The translations under genes were made by a program, and so were the position numbers. A stretch of DNA of 64,000 nucleotides from Legionella birminghamensis (lineage in GTDB: Bacteria > Pseudomonadota > Gammaproteobacteria > Legionellales > Legionellaceae): contig NZ_UGNW01000001.1 of NCBI RefSeq assembly GCF_900452515.1, forward strand, positions 248,001 to 312,000, given 5' to 3'. This document shows, piece by piece, positions 38,907 to 48,745 of the stretch. The stretch's first letter is position 1. Each line of letters opens with the position of its first letter. The notes beneath the pieces are model-generated. The model was not told where the DNA came from. It did not search any database and worked only from the letters and a program-made list of their open reading frames with translations.

Positions 38907-39878
38907 ATGACAGCAAGCATCCGCACTATAATCTCTACGCTAGAGCAATTGTCCTTGGAAGGGTATGTTTTCAGAGGACATGAAGATTTTAGGTATCAGT
39001 TAACACCAAGTGCTTTTAGAAAGCATTCGATTGCTCAAATGAAGATAGACTTTAATATTTCCCCAACGATCCTTGGTGAATGGTTCAATAATAAAGAAAT
39101 TAAAAAAACTATAGCATCATGGTATTCGTCCAATCCTATTCATTCGCAACATCCAGCAATATACTTATTAAAAGAATGGTGCCTTTATATAATGTGCTAC
39201 AACCATTCTCTCCATCTTTTTGTTAAAAATAATCCCAATAACGTCTCTGAACAGGATGCTGCCAGCTTTTTATTACGTGACGCTGAGTATTGGAGGAAGG
39301 AAACAACTTTTCAACAGATGTTCGAAAGATACCTCCCAACCATTATTAACCGTCACAGTTTAAAGGATGGGGCGCTCATTCAACGAGCTAATCCCTATGA
39401 AGATCTGGCTGCTGTAGACGAGACATTGCCCCAACATTATGGGATCCCAACTGCGGCATTAGATTGGTCATATAATTTTCATATGGCTATTCATTTTGCT
39501 TTAGGAAATGAATCTGAGCAAAACTCCAAATTTCTTGCTTTATACGCTCTTAAAATCCTTGATCCACAATCGCCAATTAAAATGCTTGATAGAAATATAA
39601 ACATAGAAAACATTAGGGCAGAAAGACAAGAAGGTACTTTCAGCTATTTTCGCAATCCGTGTTCTTTCTTTTTGCAAAGCGGAACCTTCCCGTCAGTAAA
39701 TTATTTTAATCAACGCTATAAAAACCAGCTGGACACCTGTAGATTTGAACTGCAGGAATTTTTGATTGAGCGAACGGAAAGCAACTTATGCTATCTTAAT
39801 GAGTTGTTGAGAGAGAGGGGAATAAATAAGTCGTATCTTTTTCCTGAGATGATTGATCAAGCGGAACTCCTTTCTTAA
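38907..39878 (+). CDS. FRG-domain protein
   Basis: A 323-residue protein. The FRG signature is at residues 19-37: YVFRGHEDFRYQLTPSAFR. The second hallmark, LPQHYGIPTAALDWSYN followed by MAIHFALG, lies near residues 175-200. FRG-domain proteins are widespread in phages and defence islands and some act as toxins; the reaction is unknown. ATG 38907 follows AAAAAGGAG. It is divergent from the type I RM operon with a 62-base gap and is the rightmost gene of island 1. Confidence 0.85.
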   Translation: MTASIRTIISTLEQLSLEGYVFRGHEDFRYQLTPSAFRKHSIAQMKIDFNISPTILGEWFNNKEIKKTIASWYSSNPIHSQHPAIYLLKEWCLYIMCYNHSLHLFVKNNPNNVSEQDAASFLLRDAEYWRKETTFQQMFERYLPTIINRHSLKDGALIQRANPYEDLAAVDETLPQHYGIPTAALDWSYNFHMAIHFALGNESEQNSKFLALYALKILDPQSPIKMLDRNINIENIRAERQEGTFSYFRNPCSFFLQSGTFPSVNYFNQRYKNQLDTCRFELQEFLIERTESNLCYLNELLRERGINKSYLFPEMIDQAELLS

Positions 39879-39882
39879 TTGG

Positions 39883-39899
39883 CGGCACCAAAACGGCAC
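39883..39899 (+). other. Paired CGGCAC repeats, probable integrase arm site (island 1 right)
   Basis: CGGCAC at 39883-39888 and 39894-39899, 11-base period, matching the doublet at 28355-28371. It lies 129 bases before the attachment repeat. Confidence 0.5.
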
Positions 39900-40027
39900 C
39901 ATCTGAGAACAATTTCAGACAATGAAAGACAACTTGATGCATTTTGGAGAAAGAGTGATGGCTCAGAATTGACGTGGTTTTTCATGGTCTTTGATAGTAT
40001 TTCATGAAAAACTAAAAATATATGGTA

Positions 40028-40055
40028 GCGGGTTCGATTCCCGCCGCCTCCACCA
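40028..40055 (+). other. Attachment repeat between islands 1 and 2 (duplicate of ssrA 3' end)
   Basis: All 28 bases equal 28283-28310. The rest of ssrA is absent, so this is a duplicated target end and not a tRNA or tmRNA gene. It marks the right end of island 1 and the left end of island 2, whose integrase starts 163 bases on. Confidence 0.9.
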
Positions 40056-40170
40056 ATTCATTATCCGATACAGTCCAATATCATCTAAAAATCCTTGTAA
40101 ATACTGGAACTTACCTTTATCATTCGTCCATTGTTGTCCGATATATATCCATGCTGACCATATGCTAGTG

Positions 40171-40189
40171 GGGGTATAAATCGGGGTAT
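40171..40189 (+). other. Paired GGGGTAT repeats, probable integrase arm site (island 2 left)
   Basis: GGGGTAT at 40171-40177 and 40183-40189, 12-base period, 29 bases before the integrase start. A matching pair occurs at the other end of the island (57188-57206). Confidence 0.55.
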
Positions 40190-40218
40190 ATCGAGTTGTT
40201 GGAAAGGAGATACCCCCA

Positions 40219-41403
40219 ATGGCGTTAAATCACAAAGCGTTAATGTCTATAGCGCTAAAAGACAAGCCTTATAAAATATTTGATGAAAAAGGTCTATTTA
40301 TTCTGGTAAATCCTAATGGAAGTTTATATTGGCGTTTAAGATATAGGTTTTTAGGTAAAGATAAAACACTTGCCTTGGGCACTTTCCCCGATGTTTCTCT
40401 AGCTTCTGCAAGAAAGAAACGAGATGAAGCCAGACGACTTTTGTCAGATGATATTGACCCTGGTATACATCGCAAAGTAATGCGAAATGTCGAGATTGCT
40501 AAATCCTCAAATAGTTTTGAAATGATCGCTCGTGAATGGTTTGCAAAACAAACTACACAATGGTCGAGAGTGCATGCGGATAAAATACTCCGCTTACTTG
40601 AGCGAGACATATTTCCTTGGATAGGTGCAAAACCGATTACTGAAATCCCTCCCACGACACTACTTCCAGTTTTAATGAGAATTGTGGATAGAGGTTCTAT
40701 TGAGACCTCACATAGAGCATTAAGCAATTGTAACCAGATTTTTGATTACGCTGTCGCAAGTGGCCTTTTACAATTTAATACATCTAAAACCCTTGGTAAG
40801 TTATTGCCAGCAGTTAAGGGAAAGCATTTTGCAGCGCCTACCGACCCAAAACGTTTAGGTATACTACTTAGAATGATTGATGGTTATCACGGAACTTTAA
40901 TTGTTAAATGCGCCTTGCGCTTAGCTCCGCTTGTTTTTGTAAGACCTGGCGAATTGCGTCATGCTAAATGGGAAGAGATTGATTTTGAAACCGCAGAATG
41001 GCGATATCTGATAACTAAAACAGATACTCAACACATAGTACCTTTATCAACCCAAGCCTTAAATATACTCCAGGAACTATATCCCCTAACTAGAAATAGT
41101 GAGTTTGTTTTTCCGTCATTAAAAAAAGGTAAATCACGCACCATTAGTGATAACACTCTTTTATCGGCATTAAGGGAGTTGGGAATATCCAAGGAAGAGC
41201 TTTCTATTCATGGTTTTAGAGCTACTGCACGTACTTTACTAGATGAGGTATTGGGAGTTCGTCCGGATTTTATTGAGCATCAGCTTGGACATGCCGTACG
41301 TGATCCTTTAGGTCGAGCATATAACCGTACCAAGCATTTGGTTGAAAGAAAAAAGATGATGCAGGATTGGGCTGATTATTTGGATGATCTTAAAAGTTTA
41401 TAG
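40219..41403 (+). CDS. P4-type tyrosine integrase
   Basis: A 394-residue protein. It has the N-terminal DUF4102-type domain (YKIFDEKGLFILVNPNGSLY ... GTFPDVSLASARKKRDEAR), a core-binding helical domain, and the catalytic domain with Arg242 (RPGEL), His331-x-x-Arg334 (HGFRAT), His354/His358 (HQLGH) and Tyr368 (AYNRT). All catalytic residues are present. It would integrate and excise the island at the tmRNA 3' end, next to which it sits. AAAGGAG precedes the ATG. It is the only integrase in the window. Confidence 0.95.
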   Translation: MALNHKALMSIALKDKPYKIFDEKGLFILVNPNGSLYWRLRYRFLGKDKTLALGTFPDVSLASARKKRDEARRLLSDDIDPGIHRKVMRNVEIAKSSNSFEMIAREWFAKQTTQWSRVHADKILRLLERDIFPWIGAKPITEIPPTTLLPVLMRIVDRGSIETSHRALSNCNQIFDYAVASGLLQFNTSKTLGKLLPAVKGKHFAAPTDPKRLGILLRMIDGYHGTLIVKCALRLAPLVFVRPGELRHAKWEEIDFETAEWRYLITKTDTQHIVPLSTQALNILQELYPLTRNSEFVFPSLKKGKSRTISDNTLLSALRELGISKEELSIHGFRATARTLLDEVLGVRPDFIEHQLGHAVRDPLGRAYNRTKHLVERKKMMQDWADYLDDLKSL

Positions 41404-41413
41404 GAGGTTTGAC

Positions 41414-42268
41414 ATGAAAATTCCACCAAAGCTCGCAAAAGATAAAATTACAACTATTCAAACGCTCTTCCAAAAAACAGAGCGAAAAGATTTCAATCAA
41501 AACTATAGTATAAAACAACCAGCCAGCTTTAAGATTGGCTACACCATTGAAGAGTTAGGACAAAAGAATGATGAGGAATTGGATAAGATTCTCGGTCAGT
41601 TTGTTGATTTTAGGGAGTATTTTCAATTAGAAGAAGAAAAAAAAGCATTCTATAGTCAACCCGATGCATTTGCAGACTTTAAATATTGGGCAAGACAAGC
41701 ATACTGGACAATTGATGAGGGTATTGCTTTGATTCTTGGAAAAGATCCCAGAGTAGTTAATTGGGAGAAGATTAATGGTTCTCCGACTTTACCGTTTGTT
41801 ACTCGATACGAAGAAATTCATAACATTACAGTGCGATATGAAGAGGAAGGTATTTTACTCAATCAATTACCTCCAGCGACCTTTTTAGACTGGGTAAAAA
41901 AAGTTGGATACTCAATACCACCCGAATTAACTGAGGAAGTTGGAAAACAAGAATTACAAGGTACGGATTGGCATTCCTGCTTCTTAAAAGAGTTTTATAA
42001 AAACAAAGAAATGGAGGAAGAAGCAAAGCAGCTTCGTAACCGATTAGAAGATTTAGAAAAGAGAGTTCTCTCTGAAAAAACTTTGTTAAATATTTTGGGA
42101 GTGGCCATAAAAATTCTGCAAATGGATCCTCAAGATGGACACAAACCTTCTTTTTTTAAAGATCAGAAGGAATTAATAGATTTTATGACGGATAGATTCT
42201 CTCTGATCAAAGGTATTTCTACATCAACTTTGTACGACAAGTTTAAGAAAGCAGCAGAAAACGTATAA
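41414..42268 (+). CDS. Unknown protein of the island backbone
   Basis: A 284-residue charged, helical protein, not recognised. A segment near residues 85-100 (YWARQAYWTIDEGIALILG) is the most distinctive part. The region near 195-225 (KEMEEEAKQLRNRLEDLEKR) looks coiled-coil. ATG 41414 follows AGGAGG and comes 10 bases after the integrase stop, so it is probably co-transcribed with it. The position between integrase and AlpA-like regulator suggests backbone rather than cargo. Confidence 0.65.
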   Translation: MKIPPKLAKDKITTIQTLFQKTERKDFNQNYSIKQPASFKIGYTIEELGQKNDEELDKILGQFVDFREYFQLEEEKKAFYSQPDAFADFKYWARQAYWTIDEGIALILGKDPRVVNWEKINGSPTLPFVTRYEEIHNITVRYEEEGILLNQLPPATFLDWVKKVGYSIPPELTEEVGKQELQGTDWHSCFLKEFYKNKEMEEEAKQLRNRLEDLEKRVLSEKTLLNILGVAIKILQMDPQDGHKPSFFKDQKELIDFMTDRFSLIKGISTSTLYDKFKKAAENV

Positions 42269-42374
42269 ATAATCTTTCAAATTCCAGCTGGAAAAAAAGT
42301 ATTCCAGCTGGAATGACGATCTTCCTTAATCCCAATAGCATTACCCTGAACTTATTAGAGAAGGGTGATACCAA

Positions 42375-42587
42375 ATGATACTTCCATCAGAAGGGTTTGT
42401 AAGAGAAAAACAAATAATCGGTGATGTTAAAGCTAACCCCCCAATTATTCCTATTATTCCTGTAAGTAAATCTGCTTGGTGGGCTGGAGTTAAATCAGGG
42501 GTTTATCCCCAGCCACTAAAACTCTCTCCCGGTGTGACAGTCTGGCGTGTGGAGGATATTCGCAAATTAATTGAAACGAAAATTTAG
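42375..42587 (+). CDS. AlpA-like regulator / excisionase
   Basis: A 70-residue protein. IIPVSKSAWWAGVKSGVYP followed by QPLKLSPGVTVWRVEDIRKL fits the AlpA/MerR-like short helix-turn-helix family that switches on integrase genes and aids excision of P4-type elements. The gene is preceded by an inverted TTCCAGCTGGAA-type sequence repeated at about 42283 and 42301, and GAAGGGTGAT just before the ATG. Confidence 0.8.
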   Translation: MILPSEGFVREKQIIGDVKANPPIIPIIPVSKSAWWAGVKSGVYPQPLKLSPGVTVWRVEDIRKLIETKI

Positions 42588-42665
42588 TAATTTTGCAATT
42601 TCCAAGATGGCCATTACAGGCTGCAACCTTAAATGGCCATAGTTTAAATAGTTGGAGAACTTATA

Positions 42666-44526
42666 ATGGATTATAAGAATATAATAGTTAACGATTTGGT
42701 TGAACAATTTCGAAATGAAATTAGAAAATATAATCTAGTGCCACCAGAAAAAATTGAGCCTGGACGAATGTATTATTTTCCGGGAGTTGGGAAGGCAAAC
42801 AATAATAAAGATGGATGGTGTAAATTATTACCTAATTACAAAATCGGAATTTTTGGAGATGTCTCAACCAAATTTGAGGTTCTTTGGACCTCTAACGAAG
42901 ATCATGGTTGTATTCAAGAGGATAAGGGAAAAGCAGTTAAGGCATTTTTAGCTAAAAAATCGTCTAGTTCGGTAATTTCCTCCTTTGAAGCCAACCAAAC
43001 AAACAATGCCAAAGATTCTATTGATTCGGCTAAATGCGCGGACATCAAGGAAGACGGAAACATTTTTAATAGTACTTACGACAAAAAAAAGCCAATTCCT
43101 CTGCCAGATGACATACCCCCTGTAAAACCACTTTTACCTGAAATGTTACCCGAATGCATTCGAGACTTCATCTTTGATGTGGCCAAACGTCAACAATGTC
43201 CTCCTGATTTTGTAGCGGTTACTGCTTTAGTGAGCTTATCGGGGTTGTTGGGGCGGAAAGTTCTTATACGGCCAAAACAAAAAGACAATTGGACCGTAAC
43301 TCCAAATCAATGGGGCGCAATAATTGGCAGACCTTCAGCGATGAAGAGTCCAAGCATGAAAGAAGCTTTAAGACCGTTGCTTCTGTTTGAGGCGGAGGCA
43401 GCTTGTCAATACAAAATTTTGCAAAAGGAATATGAAGAGGAATTTCAATTTAATGAATTGGAGAAACAACGGAATAAGAATATTGCCAAAAAAGCCATAG
43501 AGCAAAATCGGATCGCGGAGGCAAGATTGGCACTAAAGATGACAGATGCTTCCGAGCCGCCAATACGGAAAAGAGTAATAATAAATGATTCTTCTGTTGA
43601 AAAATTGGGAGAATTATTAAATGAAAATCCAAATGGCTTGGTATTGGCCAGAGATGAATTATTTGGATGGCTTTCCAAGCTGCTCAAGGAAGAAAACCAG
43701 TCAGAACGCGCATTTTATCTTGAATGCTTTGATGGTAATGGGCATTTCACATACGATCGGATAGGCAGAGGCACTATTGAAATAGAAAATTGCATTCTTT
43801 CTGTTATTGGAGGTATTCAGCCCGTCAAGCTTGCAACATTAATTCGTTCGGCAATACAGGGCACAGGTGATGATGGCTTGGTTCAACGCTTTCAGCTAGC
43901 TGTATGGCCAGATGATATTGGTATTTGGAAATGGATTGATCGAGAGCCGGATACCTTAGCCAAAACAAAATACTTTGATGCATTCGAAAGAATTAGAAAT
44001 AGGTTTTCCACCTCAAGATGAATCTCCTCAGCATCTCTTTTTCAGTGAAGAGGCTCAAAAGCTATTTATTCAATGGCTTGAAGAGATCCAAATTAAAGCA
44101 CGTGAGGAAGAAACGCATCCTGCACTTGAAAGTCATATGCTTAAAATGCCACAGACTATCGCTGGCATGGCTTTATTATTTGAATTACTTGAAGGTTTTG
44201 GAGAGTCTGTTGGAGTAGCAGCCACAGCTCGTGCTCTGGAATGGGCAGACTACCTAATTAGCCATGCGTATAAGATCTATAGTGTGGCAACCAATCAAGG
44301 TTTATCAGGGGCAAAATTAATTATTTCAAGAAGACATAAACTTCCAGCTCTATTTTCAGTGCGTGATATTCAACGCAAAGAGTGGAGTGGGTTTAATGAT
44401 CTGGCTTCCGTTATTAATGCCTTGAATTGGTTAATTGATTATAACTACCTTCACACCATCGAGGTACTATCAGGGGCTAAAGGCGGTCGTCCCGCAACTC
44501 TGTATCAATGGAATGATAAATTTTAA
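42666..44526 (+). pseudogene. DUF3987 primase/helicase-like gene, frameshifted
   Basis: Two adjoining frames make one DUF3987 protein. 42666-44021 gives the N-terminal 451 residues, with ALVSLSGLLGRKVLIRPKQ and a P-loop-like IIGRPSAMKSPSM, plus FDGNGHFTYDRIGRG. The C-terminal domain continues in the frame 43975-44526 (ETHPALESHMLKMPQTIAGM). The switch of +1 occurs between about 43980 and 44020, near AGGTTTTCC. Repaired length would be about 619 residues. Such proteins are replication-type genes in integrated elements. It may be a real mutation or a sequencing error. Confidence 0.75.
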
Positions 44527-44539
44527 AGGAGTTATTCGA

Positions 44540-44851
44540 ATGGGGCGCTGGCTAAAAATGATAGAAAACATCTCCGAAACAGAACTGACAAAACCGGGTT
44601 ATGTCAGTTTTGACGGTAACACTCAAGCCAATTTATTCAAAAAATCGAGAGAGGAAATTTTAAAAAATTTTGTTGATGATTGCTGTCTTGGACTGGGCGT
44701 TAAATCATTATCGGTTATTAATCATTTAATTTCAAATGAAGATGAGGAAGATATATTAAATGGACTTATACCAAAATCATGTTTGGTATTGCACATCAAA
44801 TTATGGATTGCTAATGGTCAACCTGATTATTCAGGAAGAGTTAAAAAATAA
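44540..44851 (+). CDS. Small unknown island protein
   Basis: A 103-residue protein with no recognised domain. It starts MGRWLKMIENISETELTKPG, a form often seen downstream of DUF3987 genes in integrated elements. ATG 44540 has AAAGGA about 10 bases upstream. It begins 13 bases after the DUF3987 stop, so it belongs to the same transcript. Confidence 0.65.
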   Translation: MGRWLKMIENISETELTKPGYVSFDGNTQANLFKKSREEILKNFVDDCCLGLGVKSLSVINHLISNEDEEDILNGLIPKSCLVLHIKLWIANGQPDYSGRVKK

Positions 44852-44862
44852 GGAGATATTCT

Positions 44863-45276
44863 ATGAAAGATAAGAATCAATCAGTTGTAGACGATGTCAT
44901 ACCTTATGACCCAACAGATCAGGATAGTTTTTCGAGACAGATAGTAGCCAAAAACATATTGGCTAGCATGATTACTGAAGAGAACTTTGTAGAGTTAGGG
45001 ATAATAAAAGATTTGAGTTATCAGGCTATAAAGGCACTTGGTGTAAAAAGTGGGCTTCAAGCTATGCTTGTCTCTCAAATGCTATCCATCCATGAGTTAC
45101 AGCAAAAAGCCTTGCAGTATGCAAATAACACACAACACTATTCAGTTAAGGAGCGCTATATTAGCAGTGCTGTAAAATTATCAAATTGCTTTGCTAATCA
45201 GGTAAATGTTTTAACCAAGCTCCAGGATAATGATTACTCTAGCAGGATTTTGGAGAAGATGAATTGTTCTTTTTAA
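44863..45276 (+). CDS. Small unknown island protein, helical
   Basis: A 137-residue protein, mostly helical and polar. No family is recognised. AAGGAG precedes the ATG, 11 bases after the previous gene. Residues 60-110 (LVSQMLSIHELQQKALQYAN and onward) are amphipathic. It is part of the backbone operon. Confidence 0.65.
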   Translation: MKDKNQSVVDDVIPYDPTDQDSFSRQIVAKNILASMITEENFVELGIIKDLSYQAIKALGVKSGLQAMLVSQMLSIHELQQKALQYANNTQHYSVKERYISSAVKLSNCFANQVNVLTKLQDNDYSSRILEKMNCSF

Positions 45277-45292
45277 TGGATGAATACAAAAA

Positions 45293-45574
45293 GTGAAAAC
45301 GACCTCAAGAACCGGGAAAAAACAATATGCTTTTGTTCGTGCCCCAAGATGTGGGGCACGAACAAAAGGTAATTCTGGTAAGCCTTGTCGTTGCCCTGTA
45401 GTTAAAGGCAAATCCAGATGTCGTGTTCACGGAGGTGCCAAAGGTTCTGGTGCTCCCAGAGGAAATCGTAATGCTTTAAAAAATGGTGCTAATACGGCTG
45501 AAGCTAAGGAATTCCGAGTACAAGTTAGATACATGATCCAAAATAGTAAAAATATTATTAGGGACATTGATTAA
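45293..45574 (+). CDS. HGG-motif small basic protein
   Basis: A 93-residue basic protein. CGARTKGNSGKPCRCPVVKG with Cys residues, then CRVHGGAKGSGAPRGNRNAL, is the HGG(x)nGAPxGNxNA motif found in many phage and integrative-element proteins of unknown role. A short Cys-rich N-terminal part may bind metal. The start is GTG 45293. No better start is in frame, so the 5' end is uncertain. It closes the backbone gene group. Confidence 0.7.
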   Translation: MKTTSRTGKKQYAFVRAPRCGARTKGNSGKPCRCPVVKGKSRCRVHGGAKGSGAPRGNRNALKNGANTAEAKEFRVQVRYMIQNSKNIIRDID

Positions 45575-46146
45575 TTAATACTCTGAAGCCTGTTTATTTT
45601 TGATCTTCATGTTTTTTCTAAAGTAGTTCTCATGATTACCGATATGATATTCATCTCCTGCAAAAGAATTGGAAAATAAAGGATGTCCAACTCTGATGAT
45701 AATGTTAGTAAGCTCGAACTTTATTGGCCAGGCAAAGGCGCTAGTGGGCCTATCTCATTACCTTTTCAAACTATTGAGACAATTAATAGTCCTATTATCG
45801 AGGATCAGCATAGTAATTGGAAAAATCGCCTAATTTGGGGTGAGAACTTTTTAGTTATGAGCTCATTGCTTAAGGAGTTCGCTGGTAAAATCAAGCTTAT
45901 TTATATTGACCCTCCTTTTGCTACAGGACAAGACTTTTCATACACAGTAAATATTGGTGAGCACACAGATGCTACAAAAATGCCTTCGGCTATTGAAGTG
46001 AAAGCATATCGGGATACATGGGGTAAAGGGATACAATCATATCTTCAAACGATGTACAGTCGCCTTTTTTTGATGAAAGAATTATTAGCAGATAATGGCT
46101 CGATTTATGTGCATTTTGATCTTGCCCGGAAAAATCAGACACCTTG

Positions 46147-47076
46147 CTAAGCAACTTTTCTAACTTCATACGAATCTGGTGTTTGATACCCCAGCCTTGA
46201 ATGAAGCCGTTTTCGATTATAGTAAATTTCAATATATTCGAATATATGATTTTTAGCGGTAGCGCGTGATAAAAATCTCTCCCCATGAATAGCCTCAACT
46301 TTGAAACTGTGATTCCAGCTTTCCATTGCAGCGTTGTCATAACAATCGCCGCGTTTGCTCATGCTGCAAACAAGACCATGACTATTCAAAAGTTTTTGAT
46401 AATCATTCGAACAGTACTGGCTGCCTCGATCCGAATGAATAATCAATCCCCGCGAAGGTTTACGTCTCCATATAGCCATTTGTAATGCATCAATCACCAG
46501 TTGTTTGGTCATGCGTTCAGATAGCGCCCATCCAACGACCTTTCGAGAATATAGATCCATCACCACCGCCAGATAAAGCCATCCTTCTTCTGTATGACAG
46601 TAGGTGATATCACTGACCCATTTTTCATTTGGGGTATCGGTATTGAAATTTTGTTGTAACAGGTTCGGCGCAACCGGTAATTGGTGATTGCTGTTGGTTG
46701 TTGCCTTGAATTTTCTTGAGGCTTTTGCACGCCAACCTTGTTCACGCATTATCCGGGCAACACGTTGTTTGCCGACCCGCTCACCTTCATTGTTTAATCG
46801 TTTGGTAATCCGGGGTGCGCCTACTCTGGAGCGTTCCTCATTAAAGATACTCCTTATTCTTTCAGCCAAATCACGATCCCGCTCAGACCATCTTGATGGC
46901 TTGCGGCCAGCCCAGGCATAATAACCACTGACTGACACGGACAATACCCGGCACATTAGTTTGATTGAAAAGTGTTTCGATTCTTCCTTTATCATCGCGT
47001 ACTTCACTCCGTTTCCCTGGCAAAGTACGCCGCCGCCTTTTTTAGAAAGGCATTCTCTTCTGCAAGTCTTGCACAT
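46147..47076 (-). CDS. IS3-family transposase OrfB (DDE), copy A
   Basis: A DDE integrase-type transposase. WVSDITYCHTEEGWLYLAVV holds the first Asp, HSDRGSQY the second, and NAAMESWNHSFKVE the Glu. It is made as an OrfAB fusion by -1 slippage at AAAAAAG within the end of orfA, so its own start codon is not needed. It appears complete. Confidence 0.92.
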   Translation of the reverse strand: MCKTCRRECLSKKGGGVLCQGNGVKYAMIKEESKHFSIKLMCRVLSVSVSGYYAWAGRKPSRWSERDRDLAERIRSIFNEERSRVGAPRITKRLNNEGERVGKQRVARIMREQGWRAKASRKFKATTNSNHQLPVAPNLLQQNFNTDTPNEKWVSDITYCHTEEGWLYLAVVMDLYSRKVVGWALSERMTKQLVIDALQMAIWRRKPSRGLIIHSDRGSQYCSNDYQKLLNSHGLVCSMSKRGDCYDNAAMESWNHSFKVEAIHGERFLSRATAKNHIFEYIEIYYNRKRLHSRLGYQTPDSYEVRKVA

Positions 47077-47303
47077 TCTCGCTTTAAACGTGCCAATTCA
47101 GCCTGCTGAAGCTTTTGGTGTTCAAGTGTAGTGCCGCCTTGTTGCTTCTTTGATCTCCACGAATACAATATCGCTTCGGATACACCAAGATCTTTCGCCA
47201 CTTGGGGGACACCGTCCTTCTCCGCTCGCTCTACCGCTTGATCTTTAAACTGTGGACTATATTTATTTCTGCTAATCTTTTGTTCTGTTTTATTATTGTT
47301 CAT
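47004..47303 (-). CDS. IS3-family OrfA (helix-turn-helix), copy A
   Basis: A 99-residue protein. [19 protein letters not shown] and [16 protein letters not shown] form the helix-turn-helix, followed by a leucine-zipper-like tail. It binds the IS ends and starts the OrfAB fusion. Confidence 0.92.
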   Translation of the reverse strand: MNNNKTEQKISRNKYSPQFKDQAVERAEKDGVPQVAKDLGVSEAILYSWRSKKQQGGTTLEHQKLQQAELARLKRECARLAEENAFLKKAAAYFARETE

Positions 47304-48745
47304 TCTTCACCTCTGTTAAGATTTTACTCTCTTAACAGGGTGTCTAACAAATCAGGGCAAGATCATTTAGACTATCATGTCGGACATTATGTCAAAATAA
47401 TAATGGATGAGATTTTTGGAAGAGATAATTTTATAAACGAAATTATCTGGAAGAGGTACCACGGAGCAAAAAATAATGCCGGCTCTAAATGGTGGCAACA
47501 AACTGACACAATTTTATGGTACGGAAAGAGTGAAAATTATATATATCATGGAGAATATACCCCTTTGAGTGAGGACTATATTAAGAAGGAGTATAAGTTT
47601 GTAGATGAAGATGGGCGACGCTACAGAGAAGCTAGGCGGAGTTTGAGGAGTAAATATAAAGTTGAACAGAATCGATATTATCTTGATGAGGCGAAGGGAG
47701 CAGCGGTAAGTAATCTATGGAATGACATTACACATGTAGTAAGCAATACACAGGAATATACCAGATATGCAACACAAAAACCTGAAGCACTTTTGAATCG
47801 TATTATAAAGGCGTCAACTAATGAAGGCGATTTAGTTGCTGATTTTTTTGCTGGTTCTGGTACAACTGGAGCTGTAGCAGAAAAGTTGGGTAGACGCTGG
47901 ATAATGGCAGATCTTGGTCGCTTTGCTGTCCATACATCAAGGAAACGGTTATTAGATATTGATGCAAAACCGTTTATTGTACAAAATTTAGGAAAATATG
48001 AACGTCAACACTGGGTAAAAATGAATGGATGCTATACAGACTACCTTAAGTTTATTCTTGAGCTCTATCATGGAGACGTTTCAGAAGACATTGTCCGGCA
48101 ATTTAGACAGGCCTTTAGATTATTGCATGGCAAAAAGAGTGATGAGTATATTCACATCGGCAATGTTGATGCACCGATTACTCTTTCGGAAATTAGAGAA
48201 GCTCTACAAGAATGTAGAGAAAATAATATTTCAAAACTTGTTGTTTTAGGCTGGGAATGGCAGTTAGGTCTGCATGAGCTTGTTTATGATGAAGCGCATC
48301 CATATGGAGTAAAGCTTCGCCTCTTGCAAATACCTCGCGAGGTTATGGAATTATCCGCCAACGATCTTAAAAATCATGAGATTCAATTTTTTGAACTAGC
48401 ATCTCTTGAAATAGACGCAAAAATTACAAATAAAAATGTCATAATTACCTTAATAGATTTTATAATCCCACACCCTGACTTATTACCTATTGAGGTAACA
48501 GAGAAAGTTAGTAATTGGAGTGATTATATTGATTATTGGTCGGTTGATTGGATGTCAAACCAGAGAAGCTCTACAAATAAAACTATTTTTCATAATATGG
48601 ATCAAAAATATCGTACTAGGGAAAATTCGACTCTGAACTTATCTATGAACCATGTATACGATAAATCAGGTAACTATCAAATTTTGGTTAAAGTTATTGA
48701 TATTTTCGGTAACGACACTACCAAAATGATAGAGGTAAAAGTGTC

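Larger units (their letters stand above)
46117..47365 (-). mobile_element. IS3-family element, copy A (1,249 bp) in mod
   Basis: Ends are inverted: TGATCTTGCCC at the left and its complement GGGCAAGATCA at the right, continuing imperfectly through AGACACC. The flanking duplication is TTT (46114-46116 and 47366-47368). It carries orfA and orfB with identical encoded proteins to copy B at 54310-55558, in opposite orientation. Confidence 0.93.

Noticed and set aside
40028-40055. tRNA-like 3' end with T-arm and CCA
   Set aside because: Only 28 bases match ssrA and no other tRNA arms are present, so it is an attachment repeat and not an RNA gene.
47202-47365. Open frame starting in IS copy A and continuing into the methylase
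   Set aside because: The first 55 codons are antisense IS sequence; the true mod start is 45683 and the frames join when the IS is removed.
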